Origin: Clostridiales bacterium
GTDB lineage: Bacteria > Bacillota > Clostridia > Tissierellales > Sedimentibacteraceae
Length of the DNA: 7,829 bases
NCBI GenBank assembly: GCA_003487955.1
Contig: DNNJ01000232.1
Coordinates: 965-8,793, forward strand
Reading direction: 5' to 3'
In this document: piece by piece, positions 1 to 6,765 of the stretch
Layout of the letters: every line of letters starts with the position of its first letter
How positions within the stretch are numbered: the first letter of the stretch is position 1
Translations under genes and position numbers: made by a program
The notes under the pieces: generated by a model
What the model was told of the DNA's origin: nothing
What the model saw: the letters and a program-made list of their open reading frames with translations, nothing else
Databases searched by the model: none

Positions 1-584
1 GCTGTTATGTTTAATGTTGGCGGGATTGTATCTATCTTGTAAGTTCTTACAGCTTCTACGGCGCTGTTCTCGTCAAAGTCCTTAATATTAATCTTAACTG
101 TATGGCTCCCATCATCTAATGCCGCAGTAGGTGTATATACACAATCATATCCGTTAGTTACTGTAGTACAAACCATCCCGTCTGAATTATACTTTACTAT
201 AGTTCCTGTATCTATTTGAAGTGTTAGAGTTGCTATGTTTATTCCTGAACCACTGGCTTCATCTCTTAATTGAAATACGACAGGCTGTTTACTGTTAATG
301 ACAAAGGCGTTGGAACCAGGTGAAGTAATATTTATAGTCGGTTTAATTTTTTCTTCTACTCTTAACCTTAAGGAATCCCCAATAGACGGCGACATATCAT
401 CTACTGTTATTTTAGTACCTGCTGTATTTTCTGCTTCCACAATAACCGGATAATAATGCCCATCTAAATTATAGGAAGTTACGTTTGGAGCGGTTATTGT
501 TTTTTCATATTTATTAGTACTACTATTGTATGTTAAGTCATACCACGTACTATTAATTTGAACTCTTACAGTCTTTATTGCCAT
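1..584 (-). CDS. Tail-tip protein with Ig-like domains, N-terminal part (3' end beyond window)
   Basis: Open from an ATG at 584 to the window edge without a stop: 194 complete codons, with the C-terminus lying beyond base 1. The start is firm, because AAAGGAGG sits six bases upstream. The protein begins MAIKTVRVQINSTWYDLTYN and reads as two beta-rich Ig-like modules, about residues 3-78 and 80-183. The second carries KPTINITSP, then QPVVFQLRDEASGSG, then LDDGSHTVKINIKD. A linker, IDTIPPTLNIT (184-194), normally opens a further Ig-like domain, so more copies probably follow. Cys139 and Cys148 in the second domain could pair. Ig-like domains in phage structural proteins usually bind host-surface carbohydrate. 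The position after the hub genes suggests a tail-tip or fibre component (inference). There is no signal peptide. It could instead be a non-essential decorative tail protein. Confidence 0.85.
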   Translation of the reverse strand, partial: MAIKTVRVQINSTWYDLTYNSSTNKYEKTITAPNVTSYNLDGHYYPVIVEAENTAGTKITVDDMSPSIGDSLRLRVEEKIKPTINITSPGSNAFVINSKQPVVFQLRDEASGSGINIATLTLQIDTGTIVKYNSDGMVCTTVTNGYDCVYTPTAALDDGSHTVKINIKDFDENSAVEAVRTYKIDTIPPTLNIT

Positions 585-590
585 GTTCAA

Positions 591-598
591 CCTCCTTT
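591..598 (-). promoter_or_regulatory. Ribosome binding site of the Ig-like gene
   Basis: AAAGGAGG on the minus strand, six bases before the ATG at 584. It overlaps the TAA stop (597-599) of the upstream 75-codon gene, so the two genes are probably translated in close succession. It fixes the start of a gene whose end is not in the window. Confidence 0.85.
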
Positions 599-824
599 AC
601 ATAATTATTTCTTGTCCGCAAACCAGTAATCCGCAATAGGGAATTACCGACCTTACTTCTACTTCAATTTCAGATATACTTATTCCTATAGTGTACTTAG
701 CATTTTGAAATACAGGGTTTGGGACTATAGTTGCTTCTCGAATTTTAGGAATATACAGCAGATAACTTTTAGTGGTATATTCTGTCCCGCAATATAAATC
801 AGCCTCTCCACAAAATACTGCCAA
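597..824 (-). CDS. Small Cys-Gly-rich phage protein of unknown function
   Basis: 75 residues, starting at TTG (824-822), two bases after the stop of the hub gene. No other start exists in frame before an in-frame TAA at 842-840. AAAGGTGG lies nine bases upstream, inside the end of the hub gene, which supports TTG. The protein has no signal peptide or membrane segment. It has four cysteines (5, 12, 64, 69), each followed by glycine: FCGE, YCGT, YCGL and VCGQ. Between them is a beta-prone stretch with YLLYIPKI and YTIGISISEIEVEV. I do not recognise the family. Its place between hub and Ig-like genes suggests a small tail-tip or connector part, perhaps with its two ends brought together by metal or disulfides (inference). 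Expression as a gene is likely from the tight spacing and binding sites on both sides. Confidence 0.7.
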   Translation of the reverse strand: MAVFCGEADLYCGTEYTTKSYLLYIPKIREATIVPNPVFQNAKYTIGISISEIEVEVRSVIPYCGLLVCGQEIIM

Positions 825-826
825 AA

Positions 827-2461
827 TTAAACACCACCTTTAGTTTCTGTCTTGCCACCGAGATATCCCGCATATTCAAATTCTTGCTTAGTAATTCGAC
901 TAAGCTTTTTAGCATCGTATGAATCTTCCACAAGAACTATATCCCCACATTCCAAGCAAGGATTCTGCCTCCAATTGATAGAGTATACAGCTCTTAAGTT
1001 ATATTCCTCTATTATCCATTTTGCAACATCTTCGGCATGTTCAATGCTGTTTATTAAAGGATTATCTACTTTAAAAGACGAACCTTCTTTTATGCCTTCA
1101 TTATAGAAAGTCACTTCTTGTTTTTCTTCCCCGTTATTTACGACCATAACTAAAGAATATAAGAGCTTATCCAACTTAATTTGTGGTTCATTATATATGT
1201 TATCAAAGGTGATATTCTTCATATCGTATCCTTCATCTGCCATAGGATAAATCATGCCGCAGAACATATCAGGACCTGCAAAATATACATATTGGGTATC
1301 CTGTTTGTCTAATACCTTAAATTGCTTTATTTGCAATATCCCTTGCCTGCATTGATATACAGCTGCTTTTCCAGCTATACCTATATATTGAAGTGCCTTC
1401 CTACTGTTTAAGGACTTTGTAAATCCATTGGTAGGAATATTTTTCAATCCTTCATCTATAAAATAATCTTTCACATTGGCCTTGGTTAAAACATCTTCGA
1501 CCAAATCATATAGATTTGTATTGGTTAAACTTTCTTTATAGTCAATGCTCTCTAATAATTCAAAAACATCTCTTGCCGTAAATGAAGCTGTCAAAGCTCC
1601 TTCATCCGATTGCCAATCTGTAAGATAAAATTTACCCATAGGTATATATTCAAATTCATTTTCTCTAACTTCTACGCCTATACTTGCCTGTACTTCTTGT
1701 CGCTCTTTTAGAAACCTGTAGAAACCTTCCGGATTAAGAATATTGAATTCTTTACTCTTGTTATCAATGGTGAATTTGATTTCATTGCTGGGGATCTTAT
1801 CACTTATAATATTCATTTCTTCGATCATATTAAGTTTGATTATCTTATCATCTTGATATTCTTGAATTACACCAAAATCAACTTCTGTTATCCTTGCCCT
1901 GCGGTACGGTTTAGCCCATTTCTTTATAGTTATAACTATTCTTCCATAATTGTCTAAACCTTTTATGAGTACATATAGAGGATTGTCATTGCCCGTGACT
2001 TCTTCTTTGTGTATCAATGTTCCGTCTAATCTGTATATTTCTATATCAAAATCACTGGCATATTCATTGGCCATAGTATCAAAAGTAATTGTAAGTCCCA
2101 TACTGTTATGTTCTTCTGTAAAGTTAAACTCTAATATTTGATAAGATGTAAACACTCCATTTTCATCTGATATATCATCACTCCACCAACCCAATTCTGA
2201 ATTCCCTTCATCGGGTGTAGGAGGAATACAAAAGCTACCGTCGAGTTTGAAATAATCTTTCTCAAAGGTAGCATATTTATGGTCCATATTTCTTTTCTTG
2301 TTTGTTAACTGGCCCTTACGACTTATGGGAGCTTCACCGGTTACTATAGAAGTGTTATCGTTATAAGCTTCATTGTCTAGAATCTCAAAGCCTACTTTAG
2401 CTTTAGCCCTTCTTGTAGGTGCATATACCGCTTCTTTATATTGCCTGCTTACTTGGATCAT
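827..2461 (-). CDS. Phage baseplate / tail hub protein with galactose-binding-like insert
   Basis: 544 residues from an ATG at 2461. Its binding site GAGAGG is formed by the last two sense codons of the preceding gene. The start MIQVSRQYKEAV is a familiar opening of Firmicutes phage tail proteins in this position. Residues about 76-198 look like a discoidin or galactose-binding-like beta sandwich: LGWWSDDISDENGVF, LTITFDTMANEYASDF, then RRARITEVDFG. The part from about 205 (IIKLNMIEEMNIISDKIPSN, YIPMGKFYLTDW, LTASFTARDVFELL) resembles the hub, or gp27-like, domain of siphophage tail-associated proteins. The C-terminus (CLECGDIVLVEDSY) is typical of a hub's last barrel. No peptidase or lysin motif is visible, so it lacks the enzymatic tail of many Tal proteins. 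It probably closes the tail tube and contributes to host recognition. Hub identity is good; the sugar-binding fold is inferred. Confidence 0.8.
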   Translation of the reverse strand: MIQVSRQYKEAVYAPTRRAKAKVGFEILDNEAYNDNTSIVTGEAPISRKGQLTNKKRNMDHKYATFEKDYFKLDGSFCIPPTPDEGNSELGWWSDDISDENGVFTSYQILEFNFTEEHNSMGLTITFDTMANEYASDFDIEIYRLDGTLIHKEEVTGNDNPLYVLIKGLDNYGRIVITIKKWAKPYRRARITEVDFGVIQEYQDDKIIKLNMIEEMNIISDKIPSNEIKFTIDNKSKEFNILNPEGFYRFLKERQEVQASIGVEVRENEFEYIPMGKFYLTDWQSDEGALTASFTARDVFELLESIDYKESLTNTNLYDLVEDVLTKANVKDYFIDEGLKNIPTNGFTKSLNSRKALQYIGIAGKAAVYQCRQGILQIKQFKVLDKQDTQYVYFAGPDMFCGMIYPMADEGYDMKNITFDNIYNEPQIKLDKLLYSLVMVVNNGEEKQEVTFYNEGIKEGSSFKVDNPLINSIEHAEDVAKWIIEEYNLRAVYSINWRQNPCLECGDIVLVEDSYDAKKLSRITKQEFEYAGYLGGKTETKGGV

Positions 2462-2466
2462 AGTTT

Positions 2467-2811
2467 TTACCTCTCAATTATATTGAACTTTACATCCTTA
2501 TAATATATATTCCCATTCTTATAACGCAATGCCCCTGCTTTTCTATCTCCAGCATAAAAAGTACCAGTTCGAAAATTATTATCTTGAGGATCTATATACT
2601 CTACCTGAAAAAACACAGGGGAGGCCAATTTTAATAATTTGCTCAAACTTTCTTTGCTTAAGTAATCCCACGATAGTTCTAATTTCCTCTTAGTTGCAAT
2701 TCTCTCTACCACAAGATTCCCTCTTGCATTTCTTGTAGCCTGGCTAAGATCCATTACTCCTACTGTATAATCGGTAGGATTAGGAATTGTTATTCCATCA
2801 AATTTAATCAT
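2467..2811 (-). CDS. DUF6711-like distal tail protein
   Basis: 114 residues from an ATG at 2811, with AAAGGAGC six bases upstream, directly after the tape measure stop. The sequence (IKFDGITIPNPTDYTVGVMD, ARGNLVVERIATKRKLELSW, then SPVFFQVEYIDPQ, FRTGTFYAGDR and KDVKFNIIER) matches what I remember of the DUF6711 family, found in Clostridia phages and prophages right after the tape measure gene. It is beta-rich with no membrane segment. By position it takes the place of the distal tail (Dit) protein that joins the tail tube to the hub, but it is much shorter than typical Dit proteins (about 200-300 residues) and has only the part resembling a tube-like N-terminal domain. Its function is inferred from position. 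Its final codons GAG AGG serve as the ribosome binding site of the next gene. Confidence 0.8.
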   Translation of the reverse strand: MIKFDGITIPNPTDYTVGVMDLSQATRNARGNLVVERIATKRKLELSWDYLSKESLSKLLKLASPVFFQVEYIDPQDNNFRTGTFYAGDRKAGALRYKNGNIYYKDVKFNIIER

Positions 2812-2824
2812 ATTCTGCTCCTTT

Positions 2825-5326
2825 CTATATTGGTTGTATCACAGGATCATCTCCACGTCTGCTCTTTTCATCTTGCAATGGGTCATATATTGCTCTGGCT
2901 ATTTCCTTATTGTCTAAATTCACTTTTATTACTATTGGCTGGGTATTACCCATGTTAAATTGGTTGGATTGTATTAGGGCCGTGCTTACAGCACTGGTTA
3001 ACATATCTTGCAATTCGCCTAGTGGGGCTACTGCTTCTTTCCCGCCAGGGTTATCTCCGACCATAGCTAACATAGGACCCCTTGTTATACCTCCAGTTGC
3101 AAGCCCGGGAATAGCTTTAAGTGTTCCCAATGCTCCTGCAACATATGGAATTGCAGCAGGTACTGTAAGCGCCAATGCTCCAGCTCCCAAAACTATACCT
3201 GCAGTTATTGCTGTTTTTACTACAACTTCCTTATTTTCTCGGAACCAACCGCTTACCTTTTCTCCGATTCCGGACATGAGATCTACAAAGTTTTCCCACA
3301 CCTTAGCAAAACCGTTTACCATATTAGAAACAAACCCTTGCGCAGTCTCTGCCGCCGCTCTTAAAAATCCGCCGCCGAATTCTTTCAAATTTTCTCCAAT
3401 TGCATTAGCAAAAACAACAAAGTTTTGCTTTGCTGTTTTAAAGCCTTCATTCAAGTTATTTACCCATGCTTTCGCAATATCTGATGCGATATTACCTACG
3501 CTTTGTCCAAAAGTTTGGAGGTTGGTTTGTATGGTTTCTATAGCTTTGTTTACGTTAGCTCCCATGGTAGACAAACCTTTGTTTATATTAGCCACCAATA
3601 CTGTAGATATACCGGTTGCCAAAATTGCAACATTCTCTTTAAATACTCCCAAATTAGTACTTACAGTATTTAGAGTTGTGTCCACATTTGTTTTCATTTT
3701 TTCCATTGTCAATGCAAAACTTGTCTCTAACTGTAATAGCAAAGCAGTGGTTTGTTCTTGAAACAATGCATAAGCAATCCCTATATTAACAGATAAAGTT
3801 TCTAAATTGACGCTAACATTTTCTAAAAGTGTTCCGAAAAACTCGCTAGTTTGCAGTCCTAATGTTTCTAACGATAATTGATATTCCTCCGAATTTATTG
3901 GTGGGATTTCTACGACTGGTACAGGAGGCGGTATAAGATTCCAATTTGGTTCATACACCGGATTTTTAATGTCCAGAAATACCGGAGCAGGAACAACAGG
4001 AGGTACTAAACCCCAGTTAGGAGCATATACGGGATCTTTGATTGGCGGGAATATTGGTGTAGGCACCGTTGGCAAGTCTAAACCCCAATTTGGTGTATAT
4101 ATAGGATTCGGTATTTCCCCAAATATAGGGGCGGGAACGTATATTGGAATTAGTAGTGCGTCTCTCAGTACCCTAAACCCATTCTCCACAACAAAAAAGA
4201 AATCCTCAAATTTTTTCTTTAGACCGTCTATTTTACCGTCCGTTTCTTCTATATCGCCGAAATTTGTTTTTGGAAAAGTTATACCGCCAACACCAGTTCC
4301 AGTTCCAGTATCGCCATCACTCATATTGTGTTGCAAAATGTTTAACTCATCAAACGGTGCAAGCGCACTCTCGGCTGCTTTCTTCGCCTTTTTGGTCTTT
4401 TTCGCAAGATTATCTTGTGCGTTTGCTGCCGCATTTGCCGAATCAGCTAAGTCTGTTGTGCTGTCTGAAAGGTTACTTGTATCTGATGAGGCGTCTACAA
4501 GCTGTTTCCCAGTCATAGCGGTATAGAGTTGCCCGATTTTTTCTAAGATAAGTATTAACAATTCCAGTACTTTATTTAAAAATTTTACGACAGGCAAAGC
4601 AATCTTTATTAATCCATCGCCAAGCAACCCCAAAAATTTTTGCCATTGCTCCTTGAGAAGTCTTACTTGATTGGCCCAGCTTCCTGATGTTCTTGCAAAG
4701 TCTCCTTGAGCGTCTCCGGTCACAGAAAGCAAATAGTTGTACCTAAGCATCACTTGCTCCGCTTGGGACATAGAATTATATGATTTTGTGATTCCTTGAG
4801 ATAAAGCAAAAGCTTCTAAGTTAGCAACATTAAGATTTATACCAAGTTGTTTCAAAGGTTCTGTTTCTCCGCTTATGCCTGAACGAATTTTAGCGAATGC
4901 TTCATCTGTGCTTAAATTATAAAAGCTAGCCATATCTGCAGCCAGTTTAGTCATTTCTATTGACATATCAGTTACTGCTTGACCTGCTAATCCTGAACTT
5001 TTTAACATCGCCCCCATTGTTGATGCATACTGTTTTGCGGACAATTCTGACAGGCCAAAGTTTTTCAGAGCGCTTTTAGCAAAATCATCCACGCTTCCTG
5101 ACATTTCCCCAAAAGTAACGTCCACAACATTTTGAACTTCTTCCAGGTCAGATGCTACTCCAATTGCTGCTTTTCCAAAACTGATCAAAGTTTTAACCCC
5201 AAATGCTATGCCAAGAGTTGCCCCAAGTGTTTTTAATGACTTTGTGATGCCTACTACCCCTGAATTAAAACCTTTAGTATCAACCCTTGTATCAATCCGA
5301 ATACTTCCATCATAACCCGCTGCCAT
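2825..5326 (-). CDS. Tape measure protein
   Basis: 833 residues from the ATG at 5326, preceded by AGGTGA at suitable spacing. A TTG nine codons upstream would begin inside the T-run of a terminator and has no binding site, so I reject it. The protein sets tail length and is thought to enter the cell with the DNA. Residues 1-235 are the conserved head of the family, with SGETEPLKQLGINL near 150. Hydrophobic helix-like segments follow at about 238-262. A lysine- and alanine-rich stretch leads to APFDELNIL (about 323-331), common in Clostridia tape measures. A Gly-Thr linker follows, then three 24-residue proline-rich repeats (398-469), a long helical region, a hydrophobic segment at about 705-737, and the conserved tail GGITRG...GGKEAVAPL (745-769). 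No muralytic domain is seen. It is separated from its chaperone genes by an inserted gene. Confidence 0.95.
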   Translation of the reverse strand: MAAGYDGSIRIDTRVDTKGFNSGVVGITKSLKTLGATLGIAFGVKTLISFGKAAIGVASDLEEVQNVVDVTFGEMSGSVDDFAKSALKNFGLSELSAKQYASTMGAMLKSSGLAGQAVTDMSIEMTKLAADMASFYNLSTDEAFAKIRSGISGETEPLKQLGINLNVANLEAFALSQGITKSYNSMSQAEQVMLRYNYLLSVTGDAQGDFARTSGSWANQVRLLKEQWQKFLGLLGDGLIKIALPVVKFLNKVLELLILILEKIGQLYTAMTGKQLVDASSDTSNLSDSTTDLADSANAAANAQDNLAKKTKKAKKAAESALAPFDELNILQHNMSDGDTGTGTGVGGITFPKTNFGDIEETDGKIDGLKKKFEDFFFVVENGFRVLRDALLIPIYVPAPIFGEIPNPIYTPNWGLDLPTVPTPIFPPIKDPVYAPNWGLVPPVVPAPVFLDIKNPVYEPNWNLIPPPVPVVEIPPINSEEYQLSLETLGLQTSEFFGTLLENVSVNLETLSVNIGIAYALFQEQTTALLLQLETSFALTMEKMKTNVDTTLNTVSTNLGVFKENVAILATGISTVLVANINKGLSTMGANVNKAIETIQTNLQTFGQSVGNIASDIAKAWVNNLNEGFKTAKQNFVVFANAIGENLKEFGGGFLRAAAETAQGFVSNMVNGFAKVWENFVDLMSGIGEKVSGWFRENKEVVVKTAITAGIVLGAGALALTVPAAIPYVAGALGTLKAIPGLATGGITRGPMLAMVGDNPGGKEAVAPLGELQDMLTSAVSTALIQSNQFNMGNTQPIVIKVNLDNKEIARAIYDPLQDEKSRRGDDPVIQPI
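3920..4135 (-). repeat. Three tandem 72-bp (24-residue) proline-rich repeats in the tape measure gene
   Basis: The units are 4064-4135, 3992-4063 and 3920-3991, encoding residues 398-421, 422-445 and 446-469 without gaps. Each follows the pattern P-[AT]-P-[IV]-F, three residues, x-[ND]-P-[IV]-Y-x-P-N-W-x-L, then a proline-rich end. The Tyr, Trp and proline positions are constant. The DNA of the units has diverged at many third codon positions while the protein pattern holds, which suggests an old duplication kept by selection. A partial fourth unit (PVVEIPP) follows. Confidence 0.9.
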
Positions 5327-5351
5327 TTTAATCACCTGCCTTTTCTGTATC

Positions 5352-5379
5352 AAAAAAGCACCTACAATTAAGTAAGTGC
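5352..5379 (-). terminator. Rho-independent terminator after the DUF4352-like gene
   Basis: On the minus strand GCACTTAC (5379-5372), a six-base loop, and GTAGGTGC (5365-5358) form an eight-pair stem with one G-U pair. Six T follow directly (5357-5352). It lies 30 bases after the stop of the membrane protein gene and 25 bases before the tape measure start. The opposite strand has no T-run, so it acts only on minus-strand transcripts. Tape measure and baseplate genes lie beyond it, so read-through or antitermination is needed for their expression from upstream. Confidence 0.75.
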
Positions 5380-5409
5380 CAAAAGATTATATCTTATTCA
5401 TATTAATTC

Positions 5410-6099
5410 TTATAAATCAAACCATATCTCATTTAAAAACACAACTTTTGGAGCTGCGTCATCTTTTTCTATACTAAAACAAACCCATCCCTCATGCTCT
5501 GCACCTTCATACAAATCTGCTTCAATAGCAGGATTTAATCCAGGCACGGTCCATCTTGTATCCGTTACAACATAATCTCCTGTAGCATAGGAAAAATCAG
5601 CGCTTGTAAGAGTAAAAGGAATGTCTTTACCCGAATTATCTTTTATATTCTTAACCCTAAATTTTACAAGTGCAAATTCTTTTCCTTCTCCTGGGTTGTC
5701 TGCAGCACTGTGCCCTTCACGCATTATTTTTACAGCTTCTTCTCCTCTTTTAAAGTCCATTAGTTCTATCTCCAATGTGCAATTTAACCCTCTGTTATCA
5801 CTCGCAGTACCTCGTTGTATATCTCCAATTTTAGCGGGATTTTTCCTCGAACCTACCTGAACGGTATTTTCGATATTGCTATTTCCGTTTGTGCCTATGC
5901 TATTTTGAAGCAAATTATTATTATTTTTAAATAAATTCGACAAATTTAAATTTCTTTTTGTTTTTAAAATAAAAACAAAACATGCAATTATTACTACGAC
6001 CCAAATTAGTCCGCTTGGGTCAAAGCGTTTTTTCTTCTTAAACGGATTTTCTCGCTTAGTATAAAGATTTCCCGTATCAGGAGAACCATATAAACCCAT
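5410..6099 (-). CDS. Membrane-anchored DUF4352-like protein, probable phage moron
   Basis: 229 residues from the ATG at 6099. GGGGGTG ends six bases upstream. A GTG three codons earlier is part of that binding site and is not a plausible start. Residues 15-25 are strongly basic (KKKKR), then a single membrane segment (30-45, GLIWVVVIIACFVFIL). By the positive-inside rule the N-terminus is probably cytoplasmic and the rest outside. An Asn-rich linker (46-80) leads to a beta-rich domain (83-229) with GSRKNPAKIGD, NPGEGKEFALVKFRVKNI, GWVCFSI and a final NEIWFDL, which resembles DUF4352 or telokin-like surface domains. It is not a structural tail gene. It sits between chaperone and tape measure with its own promoter-like sequence and terminator, which fits a moron that changes the lysogen's surface, for example in superinfection exclusion or adhesion (inference). 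The exact role is unknown. Confidence 0.8.
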   Translation of the reverse strand: MGLYGSPDTGNLYTKRENPFKKKKRFDPSGLIWVVVIIACFVFILKTKRNLNLSNLFKNNNNLLQNSIGTNGNSNIENTVQVGSRKNPAKIGDIQRGTASDNRGLNCTLEIELMDFKRGEEAVKIMREGHSAADNPGEGKEFALVKFRVKNIKDNSGKDIPFTLTSADFSYATGDYVVTDTRWTVPGLNPAIEADLYEGAEHEGWVCFSIEKDDAAPKVVFLNEIWFDL

Positions 6100-6105
6100 A
6101 AAAAA

Positions 6106-6112
6106 CACCCCC
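6106..6112 (-). promoter_or_regulatory. Ribosome binding site that decides the start of the membrane protein gene
   Basis: GGGGGTG on the minus strand, followed by six T and the ATG at 6099. The GTG inside it (6108-6106) is in frame and would give a protein three residues longer, but a ribosome cannot use it as both binding site and start. The ATG is therefore preferred. Confidence 0.75.
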
Positions 6113-6128
6113 TATATTACCTAATATA

Positions 6129-6157
6129 ATTTTATAAAATATTTTCAAATAATACAA
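6129..6157 (-). promoter_or_regulatory. Candidate sigma-A promoter for the membrane protein gene
   Basis: A -35 TTGTAT (6157-6152, 4 of 6 to consensus), a 17-base spacer, and a -10 TAAAAT (6134-6129, 5 of 6) on the minus strand. The expected transcription start is near 6122, giving a leader of about 23 bases that contains the ribosome binding site. It lies in the only AT-rich gap of the chaperone-tape measure region (6100-6183, about 84 bases). A TTGAAA nearby could serve as an alternative -35 with less good spacing. AT-rich DNA yields chance matches, so confidence is moderate. Confidence 0.5.
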
Positions 6158-6183
6158 GAGAATGCCACCTTAAAAATTAAAAA

Positions 6184-6765
6184 TTATGTTTTTGATTCTC
6201 CTAATAACCTCAGAAATTCACTAATTTGTTCCTTTTCTTCTGTACTCTTTTCTTCCGGTAATTCAACAATATCACCCAAATTGTTATATTGTTGTAATTC
6301 GTCTTTTGTTAATTTACCAAGTTTTTTTTGCCTTCTTAAATATACAAGCCGGTTGAAAAAACAATTCTCGTTCAAATCAAAGAATAAATTTACAAACTTC
6401 CACCAATGTAAATACTCTGTTTGCTCTAAATCTATCCCATAAGTTTGAAGTATAGCCGAAAATATATATTTGCTATCTTTTTCAAAGCTATATAATCTTC
6501 CTATGCCATCATTTGTATCTATCCCGCTTTCAAACTCATCCCCGCAATTTAAAAATTCAATAGCTGCCTTATGAGCTTTTTCAATATCGCTTGGAATTTC
6601 TTTATACAAAATGCTTAACATAATTACTTGCTTTTCAATTTGGGTTAATTCTGGATCTTCAAAGGCGACTATTATTTTTAAACAATCTTTGAAATTCGTA
6701 TTCAATTCATATGTTTCCCCATTTATTGTTACGGATGTCGGAAGGTCATCCACTAAAATGTTCAT
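6184..6765 (-). CDS. Gp15-family tail assembly chaperone
   Basis: 193 residues from an ATG at 6765. It overlaps the upstream gene's TGA by ATGA, with no ribosome binding site of its own, so it is probably translated by re-initiation or by frameshifting from the upstream frame. The hallmark YLHWWKFVNLFFDL (118-131), followed by the basic stretch RRQKKLGKL, is the signature of the bacteriophage Gp15 family (PF06854). The N-terminal part (MNILVDDLPTSVTINGETYE) is also typical, and the C-terminus is acidic (ELPEEKSTEEKEQ). Gp15 genes lie next to the tape measure gene and, by position, act as the longer of two tail assembly chaperones that hold the tape measure protein during tube assembly. Here an inserted gene separates it from the tape measure. 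Family call is strong; the chaperone role is from position. Confidence 0.9.
   Translation of the reverse strand: MNILVDDLPTSVTINGETYELNTNFKDCLKIIVAFEDPELTQIEKQVIMLSILYKEIPSDIEKAHKAAIEFLNCGDEFESGIDTNDGIGRLYSFEKDSKYIFSAILQTYGIDLEQTEYLHWWKFVNLFFDLNENCFFNRLVYLRRQKKLGKLTKDELQQYNNLGDIVELPEEKSTEEKEQISEFLRLLGESKT

Noticed and set aside
852..1106. 84-codon plus-strand frame inside the hub gene
   Set aside because: It is antisense to the well-supported hub C-terminus, with no binding site and no family similarity.
2910..3761. 283-codon open frame on the plus strand
   Set aside because: It lies wholly antisense to the conserved tape measure C-terminal half, has no ribosome binding site, and its protein is a low-complexity mirror of that gene with no family pattern.
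3920..4135. The 72-bp repeats as a CRISPR array or transposon ends
   Set aside because: The units are contiguous with no spacers, stay in frame, and are conserved as protein rather than as DNA.
3969..4526. 185-codon open frame on the plus strand
   Set aside because: It is antisense to the proline-repeat region of the tape measure. Its repeats are only the shadow of the 72-bp units, and it has no start signals.
5386..5391. TATAAT on the minus strand as a -10 box for the tape measure gene
   Set aside because: No sequence resembling a -35 box lies 16 to 18 bases upstream, and a transcript starting there would run straight into the terminator stem.
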